This document shows positions 1 through 8,240 of a DNA stretch of 26,476 nucleotides, piece by piece. Within the stretch, counting starts at the first letter, position 1; each line of letters starts with the position of its first letter. Under the pieces are notes generated by a model. It was not told the origin of the DNA, made no database searches, and saw nothing but the letters and a program-made list of their open reading frames with translations. Both the position numbers and the translations under genes were made by a program. Location: positions 1 through 26,476 of the forward strand of contig JAJZPJ010000014.1 in NCBI GenBank assembly GCA_021811225.1. The letters run 5' to 3'. Origin of the DNA: Pseudomonadota bacterium. GTDB taxonomy: Bacteria; Pseudomonadota; Gammaproteobacteria; Burkholderiales; Rhodocyclaceae.

Positions 1-1490
1 CGGCCGGGCTGGTCGTCGTAGGGGCGGCGCAGGACGTCGAGCAGTTCGCGGATGCCGGCATCGTCGCCCTGTTCGGCGCGATCGATGGCCTGCTGCGCCA
101 GATAATTGCGCAGCACGTAGCGCGGGTTGGCGGCGCGCATCCGTTCCCGCCGTTGTTCCGGCGTCAGGCGATCGCGGCGCAGCCGCGCCGCATAGTCGGC
201 GAGCCAGGCGCTGAACGCCGGTTCGGCCCGTCGCCGCTTTTCCTCGTCGTAGAAGGCGTCGGCGAGCGGCGCCAGCGTCGGCTGGTGGGGATCGATTTCC
301 GACAGGGCGCGGAAGAACAGGGTCATGTCGACCTCGGCCGATTGCAGCAGGGCGTGGAGCGCCTGCATGCGTTCCGCGTCCTCGTCCAGGCACTCGCCCA
401 GGCCGAGCTTGGCCGCGATGTTGCCGCGCAAGGCGGCGGCGAGCGCGTCGCGATAGCGCGCGAGCCCCGCGTACAGGGGCTCGGGGCCGGCGAACAGCGG
501 CACCAGCGCCGTCGCCAGCCGGGCGAGATTCCAGTGGGCGACCTCGGCCTGGTTCCCGTAGCGGTAGCGGCGGCCCTCGGCATCGGTGGTGTTGGGCGTC
601 CACTCCGGGTCGAAGTCGTCTATCCAGCCGTAAGGGCCGTAGTCGATGGTCAGGCCGAGGATGGACAGGTTGTCGGTGTTCATCACCCCATGGACGAAGC
701 CCACCCGCATCCAGTGCGCCACCATCCGCGCGGTGCGTTCGCACACCTGGCCGAACCACTCGGCGCGCAGCGCCTGGATGTCGTCGCCGGCGACCAGTTC
801 GGGAAAATCGCGGCCGATGGTGAAGCCGGCCAGCCGCTCCAGCAGAGCGACGTCGCCGCGCGAGGCCGGCAGTTCGAAGTTGCCGAAGCGGATGAAGGAG
901 GGCGCCACCCGGCACACGATCGCGCCCGGCTCGGTTCTCGGATGGCCGTCGTAGAACATGTCGCGCACCACGGGCTCGCCGGTGGCCACCAGGCACAGGG
1001 CGCGCGTGGTCGGCACGCCGAGATGGTGCATCGCCTCGCTCGCGAGGAACTCGCGGATCGAGGAGCGCAACACGGCGCGGCCGTCGGCGCTGCGCGAATA
1101 GGGCGTCCGGCCCGCGCCCTTCAACTGCAGCTCCCAGCGCTCGCCCGCGGCGTTGATCGTCTCGCCCAGCGAAATCGCGCGGCCGTCGCCGAGCTGCCCG
1201 GCCCAGTGGCCGAACTGGTGCCCGCCGTAGTTGGCGGCGTAGGGCTGCATGCCCTCGATCAGCGCGTTGCCGCCGAAGACCTGGGCGAAGGCCGGCGATT
1301 CGACGTCCGCCGCGGCGATGCCCAGCAGCGCCGCCACCTCCGGCGAGTGCGCGACCAACCGCGGCGCCGCCACCGGCGTCGGATCGACGCGCGAATAGAG
1401 CGCCCCCTGCACCTGGCGCAGGCGCGGCCCGGCCTCGGGATCGGCGGGCAGTTCGGTCACGAAACGGTTGTCGAAACGCAGGGTCTGCAT
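1..1490 (-). CDS. selO: Protein adenylyltransferase SelO (YdiU/UPF0061 family), partial at its 3' end
   Basis: SelO is a conserved pseudokinase that transfers AMP from ATP to Ser/Thr/Tyr of target proteins and is linked in other bacteria to redox homeostasis. The reading frame starts at the ATG complementary to 1488-1490 (MQTLRFDNRF) and runs off the left edge after about 496 residues. Family signatures are clear: LQLKGAGRTPYSR (residues 121-133, nucleotide-binding Lys124), SSIREFLASEAM (about 143-154), HGVMNTDN (267-274, putative catalytic Asp273) and TIDYGPYGW (281-289, Asp283 as metal ligand). RYGNQ and NPRYVLRNYLAQQAI follow in the C-terminal half. The 10-residue spacing of the two aspartates matches the E. 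coli protein as I remember it. The missing C-terminus means I cannot say whether it carries the terminal Cys or Sec residue seen in some SelO proteins. It lies 24 nt downstream of the radical SAM gene, so co-transcription is likely. Confidence 0.95.
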   Translation of the reverse strand, partial: MQTLRFDNRFVTELPADPEAGPRLRQVQGALYSRVDPTPVAAPRLVAHSPEVAALLGIAAADVESPAFAQVFGGNALIEGMQPYAANYGGHQFGHWAGQLGDGRAISLGETINAAGERWELQLKGAGRTPYSRSADGRAVLRSSIREFLASEAMHHLGVPTTRALCLVATGEPVVRDMFYDGHPRTEPGAIVCRVAPSFIRFGNFELPASRGDVALLERLAGFTIGRDFPELVAGDDIQALRAEWFGQVCERTARMVAHWMRVGFVHGVMNTDNLSILGLTIDYGPYGWIDDFDPEWTPNTTDAEGRRYRYGNQAEVAHWNLARLATALVPLFAGPEPLYAGLARYRDALAAALRGNIAAKLGLGECLDEDAERMQALHALLQSAEVDMTLFFRALSEIDPHQPTLAPLADAFYDEEKRRRAEPAFSAWLADYAARLRRDRLTPEQRRERMRAANPRYVLRNYLAQQAIDRAEQGDDAGIRELLDVLRRPYDDQPG

Positions 1491-1514
1491 CTGTCGCGGC
1501 TCGATGGCTCAATA

Positions 1515-2468
1515 TCACTTAGTGGCGGCAATCATGCCGGAAGTTGCGTCGCTCGTGTGGGCCGGGGCGCCAGCGCGGCTGCCCTGGCCGCCGTTTTTCG
1601 CCAGGTCGGCGCAGATGGCGTTGATCGCCGGCCACGACGTGTAGCACCACTGCGGCGCGATCAGGGTCGGCTCCCGCGCCGTGGCCGAGACGCGGTGGAA
1701 GATCACGTCGGCCGGCGTGCGCCGGATCAGTTCGGCGGCGGTCGCGGCGTAGTCGGCGAGGGCCGGCGGCGACACCGTCTTTCGGGCGTAGTGCGCCGCC
1801 AGGCGGCTGCCCTTGACGATCATCAGCGGATGCAGCTTGAGCCCTGCGACCCCGAGTCCGATCACCCGGGCGTGGGTCTCGAAGCTCATCGCCGGCGTCT
1901 CGCCGGGCAGGCCGACGATCAGGTGGGTGCACACCGGAACGCCGTGGCGCTGCGCCCGGCCGACCGCGTCGGCGTAGGCGGCGAAGCCGTGGCCGCGGTT
2001 GATGCGCGCCAGGGTATCGTCGTGGGCGCTTTGCAGGCCCAGTTCCAGCCAGACCTCGTAGCCGCGCTGCCGGTAGTCGGCGAGCAGCGCCAGCACCGAG
2101 TCGGGCAGGCAATCCGGGCGGGTGCCGACGCACAGGCCGACGATGTCGGATCGAGCCGTGGCCTGCGCGTAGAGGCGGCGCAGCTGCTCGACTTCCGCGT
2201 AGGTGCTGGTGTAGGCCTGGAAGTAGACCAGGTAGCGGCTGGCGCGCTTGGTTTCCGCCTTGGCCGCCGCGAGCTGTTCGTCGATCGGGGTCTGCGGCTG
2301 CGTCGGATTGAACGACAGCACGCTGCAGAAGGTGCAGCCGCCGCGCCCGAGCGTGCCGTCCCGGTTGGGGCAGGTGAAGTCGGCGTGCAGGGACAGCTTG
2401 CGCACCCGCTCGCCGAAGCGGGCCTTGAGATGCCGGCCCAGGGTGTTCACGTAGCGTTCGAGCTGCAT
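1515..2468 (-). CDS. TIGR01212 family radical SAM protein (YhcC-like)
   Basis: This 317-residue protein matches the YhcC/TIGR01212 radical SAM family, whose substrate is unsettled; tRNA-related roles have been suggested. The [4Fe-4S] cysteines sit in CPNRDGTLGRGGCTFC at Cys33, Cys45 and Cys48. This is the long-spaced C-x11-C-xx-C arrangement of the family rather than the classic CxxxCxxC. Further family blocks are YFQAYTSTYA, GLCVGTRPDCLP, WLELGLQSAHDDTL.RINRGH and HLIVGLPGET. The frame stays open far upstream (to about 3170), but that extension lies antisense-like within the MFS gene and does not match the family. I therefore chose the ATG at 2468 giving MQLERYVNTLGRHLK, the usual N-terminus. 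It follows the MFS gene by 32 nt and precedes selO by 24 nt. Confidence 0.92.
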   Translation of the reverse strand: MQLERYVNTLGRHLKARFGERVRKLSLHADFTCPNRDGTLGRGGCTFCSVLSFNPTQPQTPIDEQLAAAKAETKRASRYLVYFQAYTSTYAEVEQLRRLYAQATARSDIVGLCVGTRPDCLPDSVLALLADYRQRGYEVWLELGLQSAHDDTLARINRGHGFAAYADAVGRAQRHGVPVCTHLIVGLPGETPAMSFETHARVIGLGVAGLKLHPLMIVKGSRLAAHYARKTVSPPALADYAATAAELIRRTPADVIFHRVSATAREPTLIAPQWCYTSWPAINAICADLAKNGGQGSRAGAPAHTSDATSGMIAATK

Positions 2469-2500
2469 GGGGGGCGCTGAGGCTTTTGCCGGGCGAGAGA

Positions 2501-3682
2501 TCAAGCTCGCTCCGCGGGCGTCTGCAATACCCAGAATTTCAGCAGCAACGCGGCCGCCAGCGCGCAGAGCGCGGAAAAGGAGAAGGCCGCTTCGACCGCC
2601 ACGCTCTGCCACAGCCAGCCGAACAGCAGCGAGGCGGGCAGCAGCATCGCCCCCGCCGTGAGATTGAACCAGCCGTAGGCCGTGCCCAGCCGCTCTTTCG
2701 GGGCGAGGTCGGCCACCAGCGCCTTCTCGGCGCCCTCGGTGGCGGCGAGGAACAGGCCGTAGAAGGCGAACAGCGGCCACAAGAGCAGCGCGTGGAAACC
2801 GTTCAGACCCAGCAGCAGGTAGAACAGGCCGTAGATCACCCAGCCCGCCAGAATCAGCCGCACCCGGCCGAGGCGGTCGGACAGGGCCGAGAGTGGCGTG
2901 GAAAACACCATCGCCACGGCCGAGGTCAGCGCCCACAGCAGCGGCACCTGGTAATCGGGCAGGCCCAGGTCCTTGGCGCGCAAGAGCAGGAACATGTTGG
3001 AGGAATTGCCCAGGGTGAATAGCGCCAGCACCAGCAGGTAGCGCTTGAAGCCGGGCGGAAAGTCCGCCAGGCGCCAGGAGAAGGCTTGACGTTGGGCCGC
3101 CGGAACGACCGCCGGCGACTTGATCGACATGGCCAGGGCGACGGTGATCGTGCCCGGCACGATCGACCACAGGAAGACGTTCTTGAGCGGCATGCCGCGT
3201 TCCAGCAGCCAGGCGGCCAGGAGCGGTCCGATCACCGCTCCGGCGTTGTCCATGGCCCGATGCAGGCCGAAGGCCAGGCCCCGGCGCTCCTCGCTCACCG
3301 AGCCGGCGAGCAGCGCGTCGCGCGGCGAGGTGCGCAATCCCTTGCCCACCCGGTCGGCGAAGCGCAAGGCCAGCACCATCGGCCAGCTCGACGCCAGGTA
3401 GAACAGGGGACGCGAGAACGCGGCGAGGCCGTAGCCGCCCGCCACCCAGCCCTTGGCGTGGCCGCGTTTGTCCAGGAGCACGCCGGAGAAGAGCTTGAGC
3501 AGGCTGGCCGTGGCCTCCGCGACGCCCTCGATCAGGCCCAGCGCCCGCGGCCCGGCCATCAGCACCGAGGCGAGAAACAGCGGCACCAGCGGATAGACCA
3601 GTTCGCTGGTGCTGTCGTTGAACAGGCTCACCAGGCCCAGCAGCCAGACCGTCCGGGGCAGCGCGAGAACGGCCTCAAACAT
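2501..3682 (-). CDS. Major facilitator superfamily transporter
   Basis: This 393-residue, very hydrophobic inner-membrane protein has the length and roughly twelve-helix pattern of a 12-TM MFS carrier. The clearest signature is RFADRVGKGLRTSPRDALLAGSV in the first half, a variant of the MFS loop 2-3 motif typical of a subgroup of putative drug or metabolite exporters. A related loop, ALSDRLGRVRLILAG, occurs in the second half. The fixed N-terminus (LPRTVWLLGLVSLFNDSTSELVYPLVPLFL) is also characteristic of this subgroup. The substrate cannot be deduced. The start codon overlaps the end of the upstream PAP2 gene by 8 nt, indicating translational coupling. No truncation or frameshift is visible. 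Confidence 0.88.
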   Translation of the reverse strand: MFEAVLALPRTVWLLGLVSLFNDSTSELVYPLVPLFLASVLMAGPRALGLIEGVAEATASLLKLFSGVLLDKRGHAKGWVAGGYGLAAFSRPLFYLASSWPMVLALRFADRVGKGLRTSPRDALLAGSVSEERRGLAFGLHRAMDNAGAVIGPLLAAWLLERGMPLKNVFLWSIVPGTITVALAMSIKSPAVVPAAQRQAFSWRLADFPPGFKRYLLVLALFTLGNSSNMFLLLRAKDLGLPDYQVPLLWALTSAVAMVFSTPLSALSDRLGRVRLILAGWVIYGLFYLLLGLNGFHALLLWPLFAFYGLFLAATEGAEKALVADLAPKERLGTAYGWFNLTAGAMLLPASLLFGWLWQSVAVEAAFSFSALCALAAALLLKFWVLQTPAERA

Positions 3683-4292
3683 GGCTTGGGTACAGCTCGG
3701 TCAGGCAGCGTCCGGCGATGATCCTGAGCAGGCAAACCAGGAGCAGGGCGCTCAGCCAGCCGGCCAGCACGTCGGCGGGGAAATGGGCGCCGACATAGAC
3801 GCGGGAGAGTCCGACCCAGAGCACGAAAGCCGTCGCCGCCCAGCGTTGCCGGCGCCCCAGCAGCGGCCAGAGGCCGGCCGCGAGGGTCACGGCGAAGGAC
3901 GCGTGGCCGCTGGGCAGGCTGTGGCGATATTCGGCTGCGCCGAGCACGCGCACCGTCCCTGGCGGCAGCGCCAGCAGCGGCCGGGGATAATCGAACCAGG
4001 ACTTCGCCCAGCCGAGGAAAGCGCCGTCCGCCAGGTAGGCGACGCACAGGACGACGAGCGCGCCCAGCCAGAGCGTCGCCTGCCGTCCCTGCGCCCCGAT
4101 CCGGGCGGCGCGGACGGTCGCGAACGCCGCCGCGAGCGCGATCAGGGTCAGATAGATGGGGAAGAGATGATGCTCGCCCAGCCGCGTGCCCAGCGCCATG
4201 CCGCGATCCAGCGCCGCGCCGTGCCAGCCGTTGATGGCATGGAACAGCCAGACGTTGGCGCCGCCCCAGTCGTAGAGGATTTCCTTCATCAT
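3675..4292 (-). CDS. PAP2 superfamily membrane phosphatase
   Basis: This 205-residue integral membrane protein carries all three PAP2 phosphatase motifs. They are KSWFDYPRP (residues 97-105, KX6RP), PSGH (127-130) and SRVYVGAHFPAD (163-174, SRX5HX3D, with His170 and Asp174 of the catalytic set). Family members remove phosphate from lipid phosphates such as undecaprenyl pyrophosphate or phosphatidic acid, with the active site facing the periplasm. The open frame extends upstream to 4412, but the extra 40 residues are arginine-rich and non-membranous. I therefore start at the tandem ATGs at 4289-4292 (MMKEILYDWGGANVWLF). The end overlaps the MFS start by 8 nt. It is divergent from the rcnB-like gene. 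Confidence 0.88.
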   Translation of the reverse strand: MMKEILYDWGGANVWLFHAINGWHGAALDRGMALGTRLGEHHLFPIYLTLIALAAAFATVRAARIGAQGRQATLWLGALVVLCVAYLADGAFLGWAKSWFDYPRPLLALPPGTVRVLGAAEYRHSLPSGHASFAVTLAAGLWPLLGRRQRWAATAFVLWVGLSRVYVGAHFPADVLAGWLSALLLVCLLRIIAGRCLTELYPSHV

Positions 4293-4427
4293 GATCTGTC
4301 TATGCCCGATTCCGGGAACGCTCCCTCGCCGCATCCGGCGGTCCAGCGCGATTATCGACCATTGGCGGCCAAAGCGGTGGCGGCCAGGACGGCGGTGGCC
4401 AAGGCGGCGCAACTCGATTGTCGCGTA

Positions 4428-4445
4428 GTGCGTGCGCTAACGCAC
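4428..4445. promoter_or_regulatory. Inverted repeat upstream of the rcnB-like gene (possible operator)
   Basis: A perfect 6-bp inverted repeat, GTGCGT (4428-4433) and ACGCAC (4440-4445), with a 6-bp spacer, lies 57 bp upstream of the RcnB-like start in the divergent PAP2/rcnB intergenic region. Position and symmetry fit a dimeric repressor site, but no regulator gene is nearby and no family consensus was matched. A small mRNA hairpin is the alternative. Confidence 0.3.
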
Positions 4446-4501
4446 GGAATTCATCGCTTCATCGGCCTATCTTGCGGATTGCCTAGCCAAGGGAGTCCAG
4501 C

Positions 4502-4918
4502 ATGAACAGTAAATCAGCGATCGCCGCCATCATGGCATTGTCTTTGGCCAGCGGAGGATTTGCCCACGGCCAAGATCATGGGGATCGCAACGATCGAGGC
4601 CGCAATGAACAGGATCAGCGCGGCGACCGCCAGGATCATCGCGACAACTCGGGGCGCCAGTGGGATCGGCGCGACCACCAGGATCGCGCGCACAACGACG
4701 GACGGCCGCAGGAACGCGGCGCCGGCCCTAACCATGATTTCCGCAGGGGCGAGCGTCTGCCGCGCGAGTACCGCAATCGGCAATACGTGGTCGATGACTG
4801 GCGCGACCACCACCTGAGCGCGCCGCCGCGCGGCTACCACTGGGTCCAGACCGGCGGCGACTACGTTCTGGTGGCGATCACCACCGGCATCATCCTGCAG
4901 CTCCTGCTGGGTCACTGA
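4502..4918 (+). CDS. RcnB-like periplasmic protein
   Basis: This 138-residue protein starts after a good Shine-Dalgarno (AGGGAG). It has a signal peptide (about residues 1-21, ending SGGFA). A strongly hydrophilic middle segment rich in Asp, His, Arg and Gln (about 22-80) follows. The C-terminal domain YRNRQYVVDDWRDHHLSAPPRGYHWVQTGGDYVLVAITTGIILQLLL is the RcnB signature. E. coli RcnB is a periplasmic factor in nickel/cobalt homeostasis that works with the RcnA exporter. Many proteobacterial RcnB-domain proteins, however, are uncharacterised and have no RcnA neighbour, as here. The His/Asp-rich middle could bind metal, but its composition is low-complexity. Metal dependence is inferred from the family only. 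Confidence 0.85.
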   Translation: MNSKSAIAAIMALSLASGGFAHGQDHGDRNDRGRNEQDQRGDRQDHRDNSGRQWDRRDHQDRAHNDGRPQERGAGPNHDFRRGERLPREYRNRQYVVDDWRDHHLSAPPRGYHWVQTGGDYVLVAITTGIILQLLLGH

Positions 4919-4935
4919 CCGGCGGGCTCAGCCGG
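4919..4935. terminator. Short hairpin between convergent genes
   Basis: CCGGC (4919-4923) and GCCGG (4931-4935) form a 5-bp stem with a 7-nt loop in the 9-bp gap between the convergent rcnB-like and RIO-kinase genes, overlapping the latter's stop codon. There is no T-tract on either side. It could act as a weak bidirectional terminator, which is a low-confidence call. Confidence 0.3.
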
Positions 4936-5770
4936 CCCGGTACAGGCGCCGGCGCTCTTCGTCCAGCAATGCCGACTTGACCTCTTCGAGTACCGCGCCG
5001 ACGTCGGCGACGTGCTCGTCGATGACGATGCGGCCGGTCAGTTCGGTCTCCGGACTCAGGCAGCCGGCCAGATAGAGCCGCCAGATTTCCCGGCCGTAGT
5101 CGCTGGCCGCCAATTGCGGCGCGAAACGGCTGAAGTAGGCGGCCAGGTTGGCGACGTCGCGCTCCAGCATCGCGCCGGCGTTGCTGTTGCCGGCGGCATC
5201 GACGGCTTGCGGCAGGTCGATGATCACCGGGCCGTTTGCGCCCACCAGGATGTTGTATTCGGACAGGTCGCCGTGGATGATCCCGGCGCAGAGCATGCGC
5301 ACCACCTGGTTCAGCAGTTCGGCATGAAACTCCAGCGCCTGCGCTTCCGTCAGTTCGATGTCGTTCAGGCGCGGCGCCGGATTGCCCTCGGCGTCGGTCA
5401 CCAGTTCCATCAGCAGCACGCCCTCGTGGCAGAGGCTGGGCTGCGGCACGCGCACGCCGGCCGCCGCCAGGCGATACAGGGCATCGACCTCGGCGCTCTG
5501 CCAGGCCTCCTCCTGCATCTGGCGGCCGTAGCGGGAACCCTTCTCCATGGCCCGCGCCTGCCGGCTGTTCTTGACCTTGCGGCCCTCCTGATAGGAGGCG
5601 CTCTTGCGGAAGCTGCGCTGCCGGGCGTCCTTGTACACCTTGGCGCAGCGGATCTCCTCGCCGCAGCGGACGATATAGACGGTCGCCTCCTTGCCGCTCA
5701 TCAACTGGCCGATGACCTCATCCACCAGACCTTCGGCGATGAGCGGCTGCAGGCGTTTCGGGGGTTTCAT
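4928..5770 (-). CDS. RIO1-like serine protein kinase
   Basis: This 280-residue protein is related to archaeal/eukaryotic RIO kinases and their bacterial homologues. Visible motifs are SGKEATVY (residues 25-32, the RIO-type phosphate-binding loop), Lys44 in CAKVYK, HGDLSEYNIL (166-175, catalytic Asp168 and Asn173) and IIDLPQAV (183-190, metal-binding Asp185). In eukaryotes and archaea RIO proteins act as ATPase/kinases in ribosome maturation; the bacterial role is not established. The ATG at 5770 is 6 nt after the tex stop, so the gene is probably co-transcribed with tex. That pairs two proteins of RNA or ribosome-associated families. All core catalytic residues are present, so it is unlikely to be a pseudokinase. 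Confidence 0.9.
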   Translation of the reverse strand: MKPPKRLQPLIAEGLVDEVIGQLMSGKEATVYIVRCGEEIRCAKVYKDARQRSFRKSASYQEGRKVKNSRQARAMEKGSRYGRQMQEEAWQSAEVDALYRLAAAGVRVPQPSLCHEGVLLMELVTDAEGNPAPRLNDIELTEAQALEFHAELLNQVVRMLCAGIIHGDLSEYNILVGANGPVIIDLPQAVDAAGNSNAGAMLERDVANLAAYFSRFAPQLAASDYGREIWRLYLAGCLSPETELTGRIVIDEHVADVGAVLEEVKSALLDEERRRLYRAG

Positions 5771-5776
5771 GCCGGC

Positions 5777-8110
5777 TCAGCGCTTGAGTCTCGCGAAGGC
5801 TTCGGCCATCGCGCCGGCGGGTTTCGGCGCCTCGCGCGCCGCCGCCGGTTTGCCGCGCGGCGCGGCTGCGCCCCCAGAGGGGACTGCCTTCGGGGCGACT
5901 ACCTTCGGGGCGCCCCCCAAGGGGACTGCCTTCGGGGCGTCTGACAGGCGCAGGGTGAGCGCGATGCGCTTCCTCTTCTCGTCGACCTCCAGCACCTTGA
6001 CGCGGACCACGTCGCCGGCTTTCACCACCTCGTGCGCGTCCTTGACGTAGCGGTCGGCGAGCGCCGAGATATGCACCAGACCGTCCTGGTGCACGCCGAT
6101 GTCGACGAAGGCGCCGAAGGCGGCGACGTTGGTGATCACGCCTTCGAGCAGCATGCCCGGCACGAGATCCTTCAGGCTCTCGACGCCCTCGCGGAAGGCC
6201 GCGCTCTTGAATTCCGGGCGCGGGTCGCGGCCGGGCTTCTCCAGCTCCCTGAGGATGTCTTGCACGGTGGGCAGGCCGAATTGCCGGTCGGTGTATTTGG
6301 CCGCATCGAGAGACTTGAGCAGTCTGCCGTCGCCGATCACCTCGGCCAGCCCCTTCTCGATGTCGGCCAGGATGCGCTCGACCACCGGGTAGGCCTCGGG
6401 GTGCACGCTGGAGGCGTCGAGCGGATTGTCGCCTTGATTGACGCGCAGGAAGCCGGCGGCCTGCTCGAAGGTCTTCTCGCCCAGACGCGGCACTTTTTTC
6501 AGCGCGGCGCGGCTCTTGAAGGGGCCGTTGGCGTCGCGATGGGCGACGATGTTCGCCGCCAGCGTCGAGGACAGGCCGGAGATGCGGGAGAGCAGCGCCA
6601 CCGAAGCGGTATTGACGTCCACGCCGACGGCATTGACGCAGTCCTCGACCACCGCGTCGAGACTCCTGGCCAGGCGCGTCTGCGACACGTCGTGCTGGTA
6701 CTGGCCGACGCCGATCGCCTTGGGCTCGATCTTCACCAGTTCGGCCAGCGGGTCCTGCAAGCGCCGGGCGATCGAGACGGCGCCGCGCAGGCTGACGTCC
6801 AGATCGGGGAACTCCCTGGCCGCCAGCTCCGAGGCGGAATAGACCGAGGCGCCGGCTTCGGAGACGACGATCTTGCTGATCTTCTGTTCCGGCAGTTGCG
6901 CGATCAGCTCGGCGGCGAGCCGGTCGGTCTCGCGCGAGGCGGTGCCGTTGCCGATGCTGACCAGATCGACGCGGTGCGTCTGCGCCAGCTTTGCGAGTGT
7001 GGCGAGCGAGCCGGCCCAGTCGCGGCGCGGCTCGTGCGGATAGATGGTGGCGGTGTCCAGGAGCTTGCCGGTGGCATCGACCACCGCCACCTTGACCCCG
7101 GTGCGCAGTCCCGGATCGAGGCCCAGCGTGGCGTGCGGGCCGGCCGGTGCCGCGAGCAGGAGGTCGTGCAGGTTGCGGGCGAAGACGCGGATCGCCTCCT
7201 CTTCGGCGCGCTCCCGCAGCGCCCCCATCAGGTCGAGCTCGAGGTGCAGTGAGATCTTCACCGCCCAGGCCCAGCGCGCCGTCTCCATCAGCCAGCGGTC
7301 GGCCGCCCGGCCCTGGTCCTTGATGCCGAAGCGGGCGGCGACCTGCAACTGGCAGGGGCTGGTCTGCGCCGGCTCCATGAGTTCCTCCGGGCTCTTCAGG
7401 GCGAGCCTCAGCACGTCCTCGTTCCTGCCGCGAAACAGCGCCAGCGCCCGGTGCGAGGGGATATCCCGGATCGGCTCCGAGTAGGCGAAGTAGTCGCGGA
7501 ACTTGGCGCCGGTCTCCTCGCAGCCGGGGACCACCGTCGACACCAGCACGCCCCGCGCCTGCAGTTCCTCGCGCAGGCGGCCGATCAGCGCCGCGTCCTC
7601 GGCAAAGCGCTCCATCAGGATCTGGCGCGCGCCGTCCAACGCGCTCTTCAGGTCGGGCACACCCTTCTCGATATCGACGTAGCCGGCCGCCTCGGTCTCG
7701 GGCGTGAGCAGGGGATTTTCCAGCAGCGCGTCGGCCAGGGGTTCGAGCCCGGCCTCGCGGGCGATCTGCGCCTTCGTCCTGCGCTTTTGCTTGTAGGGCA
7801 GATAGAGATCCTCCAGGCGCTGCTTGGTCTCGGCGCTGCCGATCTCGGCTTCGAGCTCGGGGGTGAGCTTGCCCTGCTCGGCGATGGCGGCGATCACCGC
7901 GCCCCGCCGCTCCTCCAGCTCGCGCAGGTAGGCCAGACGCTCTTCCAAGAGGCGCATCTGCGTGTCGTCGAGGCCGCCGGTCGCCTCCTTGCGGTAGCGG
8001 GAGATGAAGGGCACGGTGGCGCCCTGGTCGAGCAGCGCCACGGCCGCGGCGACCTGCTCTCTACGGGCGCCGATTTCGACGGCGATGCGCTGTTCTAGGG
8101 GTGGCAGCAT
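5777..8110 (-). CDS. tex: Tex family transcription accessory / S1 RNA-binding protein
   Basis: At 777 residues this is close to the usual Tex length. Tex proteins bind nucleic acid and affect transcription, stress tolerance and toxin expression in various bacteria; they are the bacterial relatives of Spt6. Domain order is an N-terminal helical Tex domain (about 1-320; ATVPFISRYRKEATGGLDD at 31-49), a YqgF/RNase H-like domain (about 327-450; TLGLDPGLRTGVKVAVVD), tandem helix-hairpin-helix motifs (about 490-560; GVDVNTASVALLSRISGLS) and an S1 domain (about 650-722; GMLLEGVITNVAAFGAFVDIG). After the S1 domain a Pro/Ala/Lys tail of about 55 residues contains the partly duplicated segment APKAVP.GGA, encoded by a DNA repeat listed separately. 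It sits directly upstream of the RIO-kinase gene in the same transcription unit. Confidence 0.96.
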   Translation of the reverse strand: MLPPLEQRIAVEIGARREQVAAAVALLDQGATVPFISRYRKEATGGLDDTQMRLLEERLAYLRELEERRGAVIAAIAEQGKLTPELEAEIGSAETKQRLEDLYLPYKQKRRTKAQIAREAGLEPLADALLENPLLTPETEAAGYVDIEKGVPDLKSALDGARQILMERFAEDAALIGRLREELQARGVLVSTVVPGCEETGAKFRDYFAYSEPIRDIPSHRALALFRGRNEDVLRLALKSPEELMEPAQTSPCQLQVAARFGIKDQGRAADRWLMETARWAWAVKISLHLELDLMGALRERAEEEAIRVFARNLHDLLLAAPAGPHATLGLDPGLRTGVKVAVVDATGKLLDTATIYPHEPRRDWAGSLATLAKLAQTHRVDLVSIGNGTASRETDRLAAELIAQLPEQKISKIVVSEAGASVYSASELAAREFPDLDVSLRGAVSIARRLQDPLAELVKIEPKAIGVGQYQHDVSQTRLARSLDAVVEDCVNAVGVDVNTASVALLSRISGLSSTLAANIVAHRDANGPFKSRAALKKVPRLGEKTFEQAAGFLRVNQGDNPLDASSVHPEAYPVVERILADIEKGLAEVIGDGRLLKSLDAAKYTDRQFGLPTVQDILRELEKPGRDPRPEFKSAAFREGVESLKDLVPGMLLEGVITNVAAFGAFVDIGVHQDGLVHISALADRYVKDAHEVVKAGDVVRVKVLEVDEKRKRIALTLRLSDAPKAVPLGGAPKVVAPKAVPSGGAAAPRGKPAAAREAPKPAGAMAEAFARLKR
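5879..5939. repeat. GC-rich tandem repeat within the tex 3' end
   Basis: Two identical 19-bp copies of GGGGACTGCCTTCGGGGCG lie at 5879-5897 and 5921-5939, 42 bp apart. A partial third copy (ACTACCTTCGGGGCG) lies at 5898-5912. The spacer includes a CCCC/GGGG palindrome at about 5915-5924. The 42-bp period is a multiple of three, so the reading frame is kept and encodes the repeated APKAVP-GGAP peptide in the disordered Tex tail. The style resembles short dispersed palindromic repeats of betaproteobacterial genomes, which is from memory and untested here. Confidence 0.7.
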
Positions 8111-8240
8111 GGGGGATCTTGACCGGAAAGGGCGCTGAAAACGAGGCGCGCACTATGCCGCAATGCCGGTCCGAAGACAAGCCGCGACGGTGTCGGCAGG
8201 GGCGTCCGGCTTCGGCCGGGCCCATGAGGGAACGGTCACG

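Noticed and set aside
153..2480. A 775-codon plus-strand open frame across the SelO and radical SAM genes
   Set aside because: It is antisense to two clear families, has low-complexity Arg/Ala/Gly/Gln-rich composition and no family motif. Long antisense frames are expected in GC-rich DNA.
2469..3170. A long N-terminal extension of the radical SAM frame giving 551 residues
   Set aside because: The extra part overlaps the MFS gene in another frame and has no family similarity; the ATG at 2468 gives the normal N-terminus.
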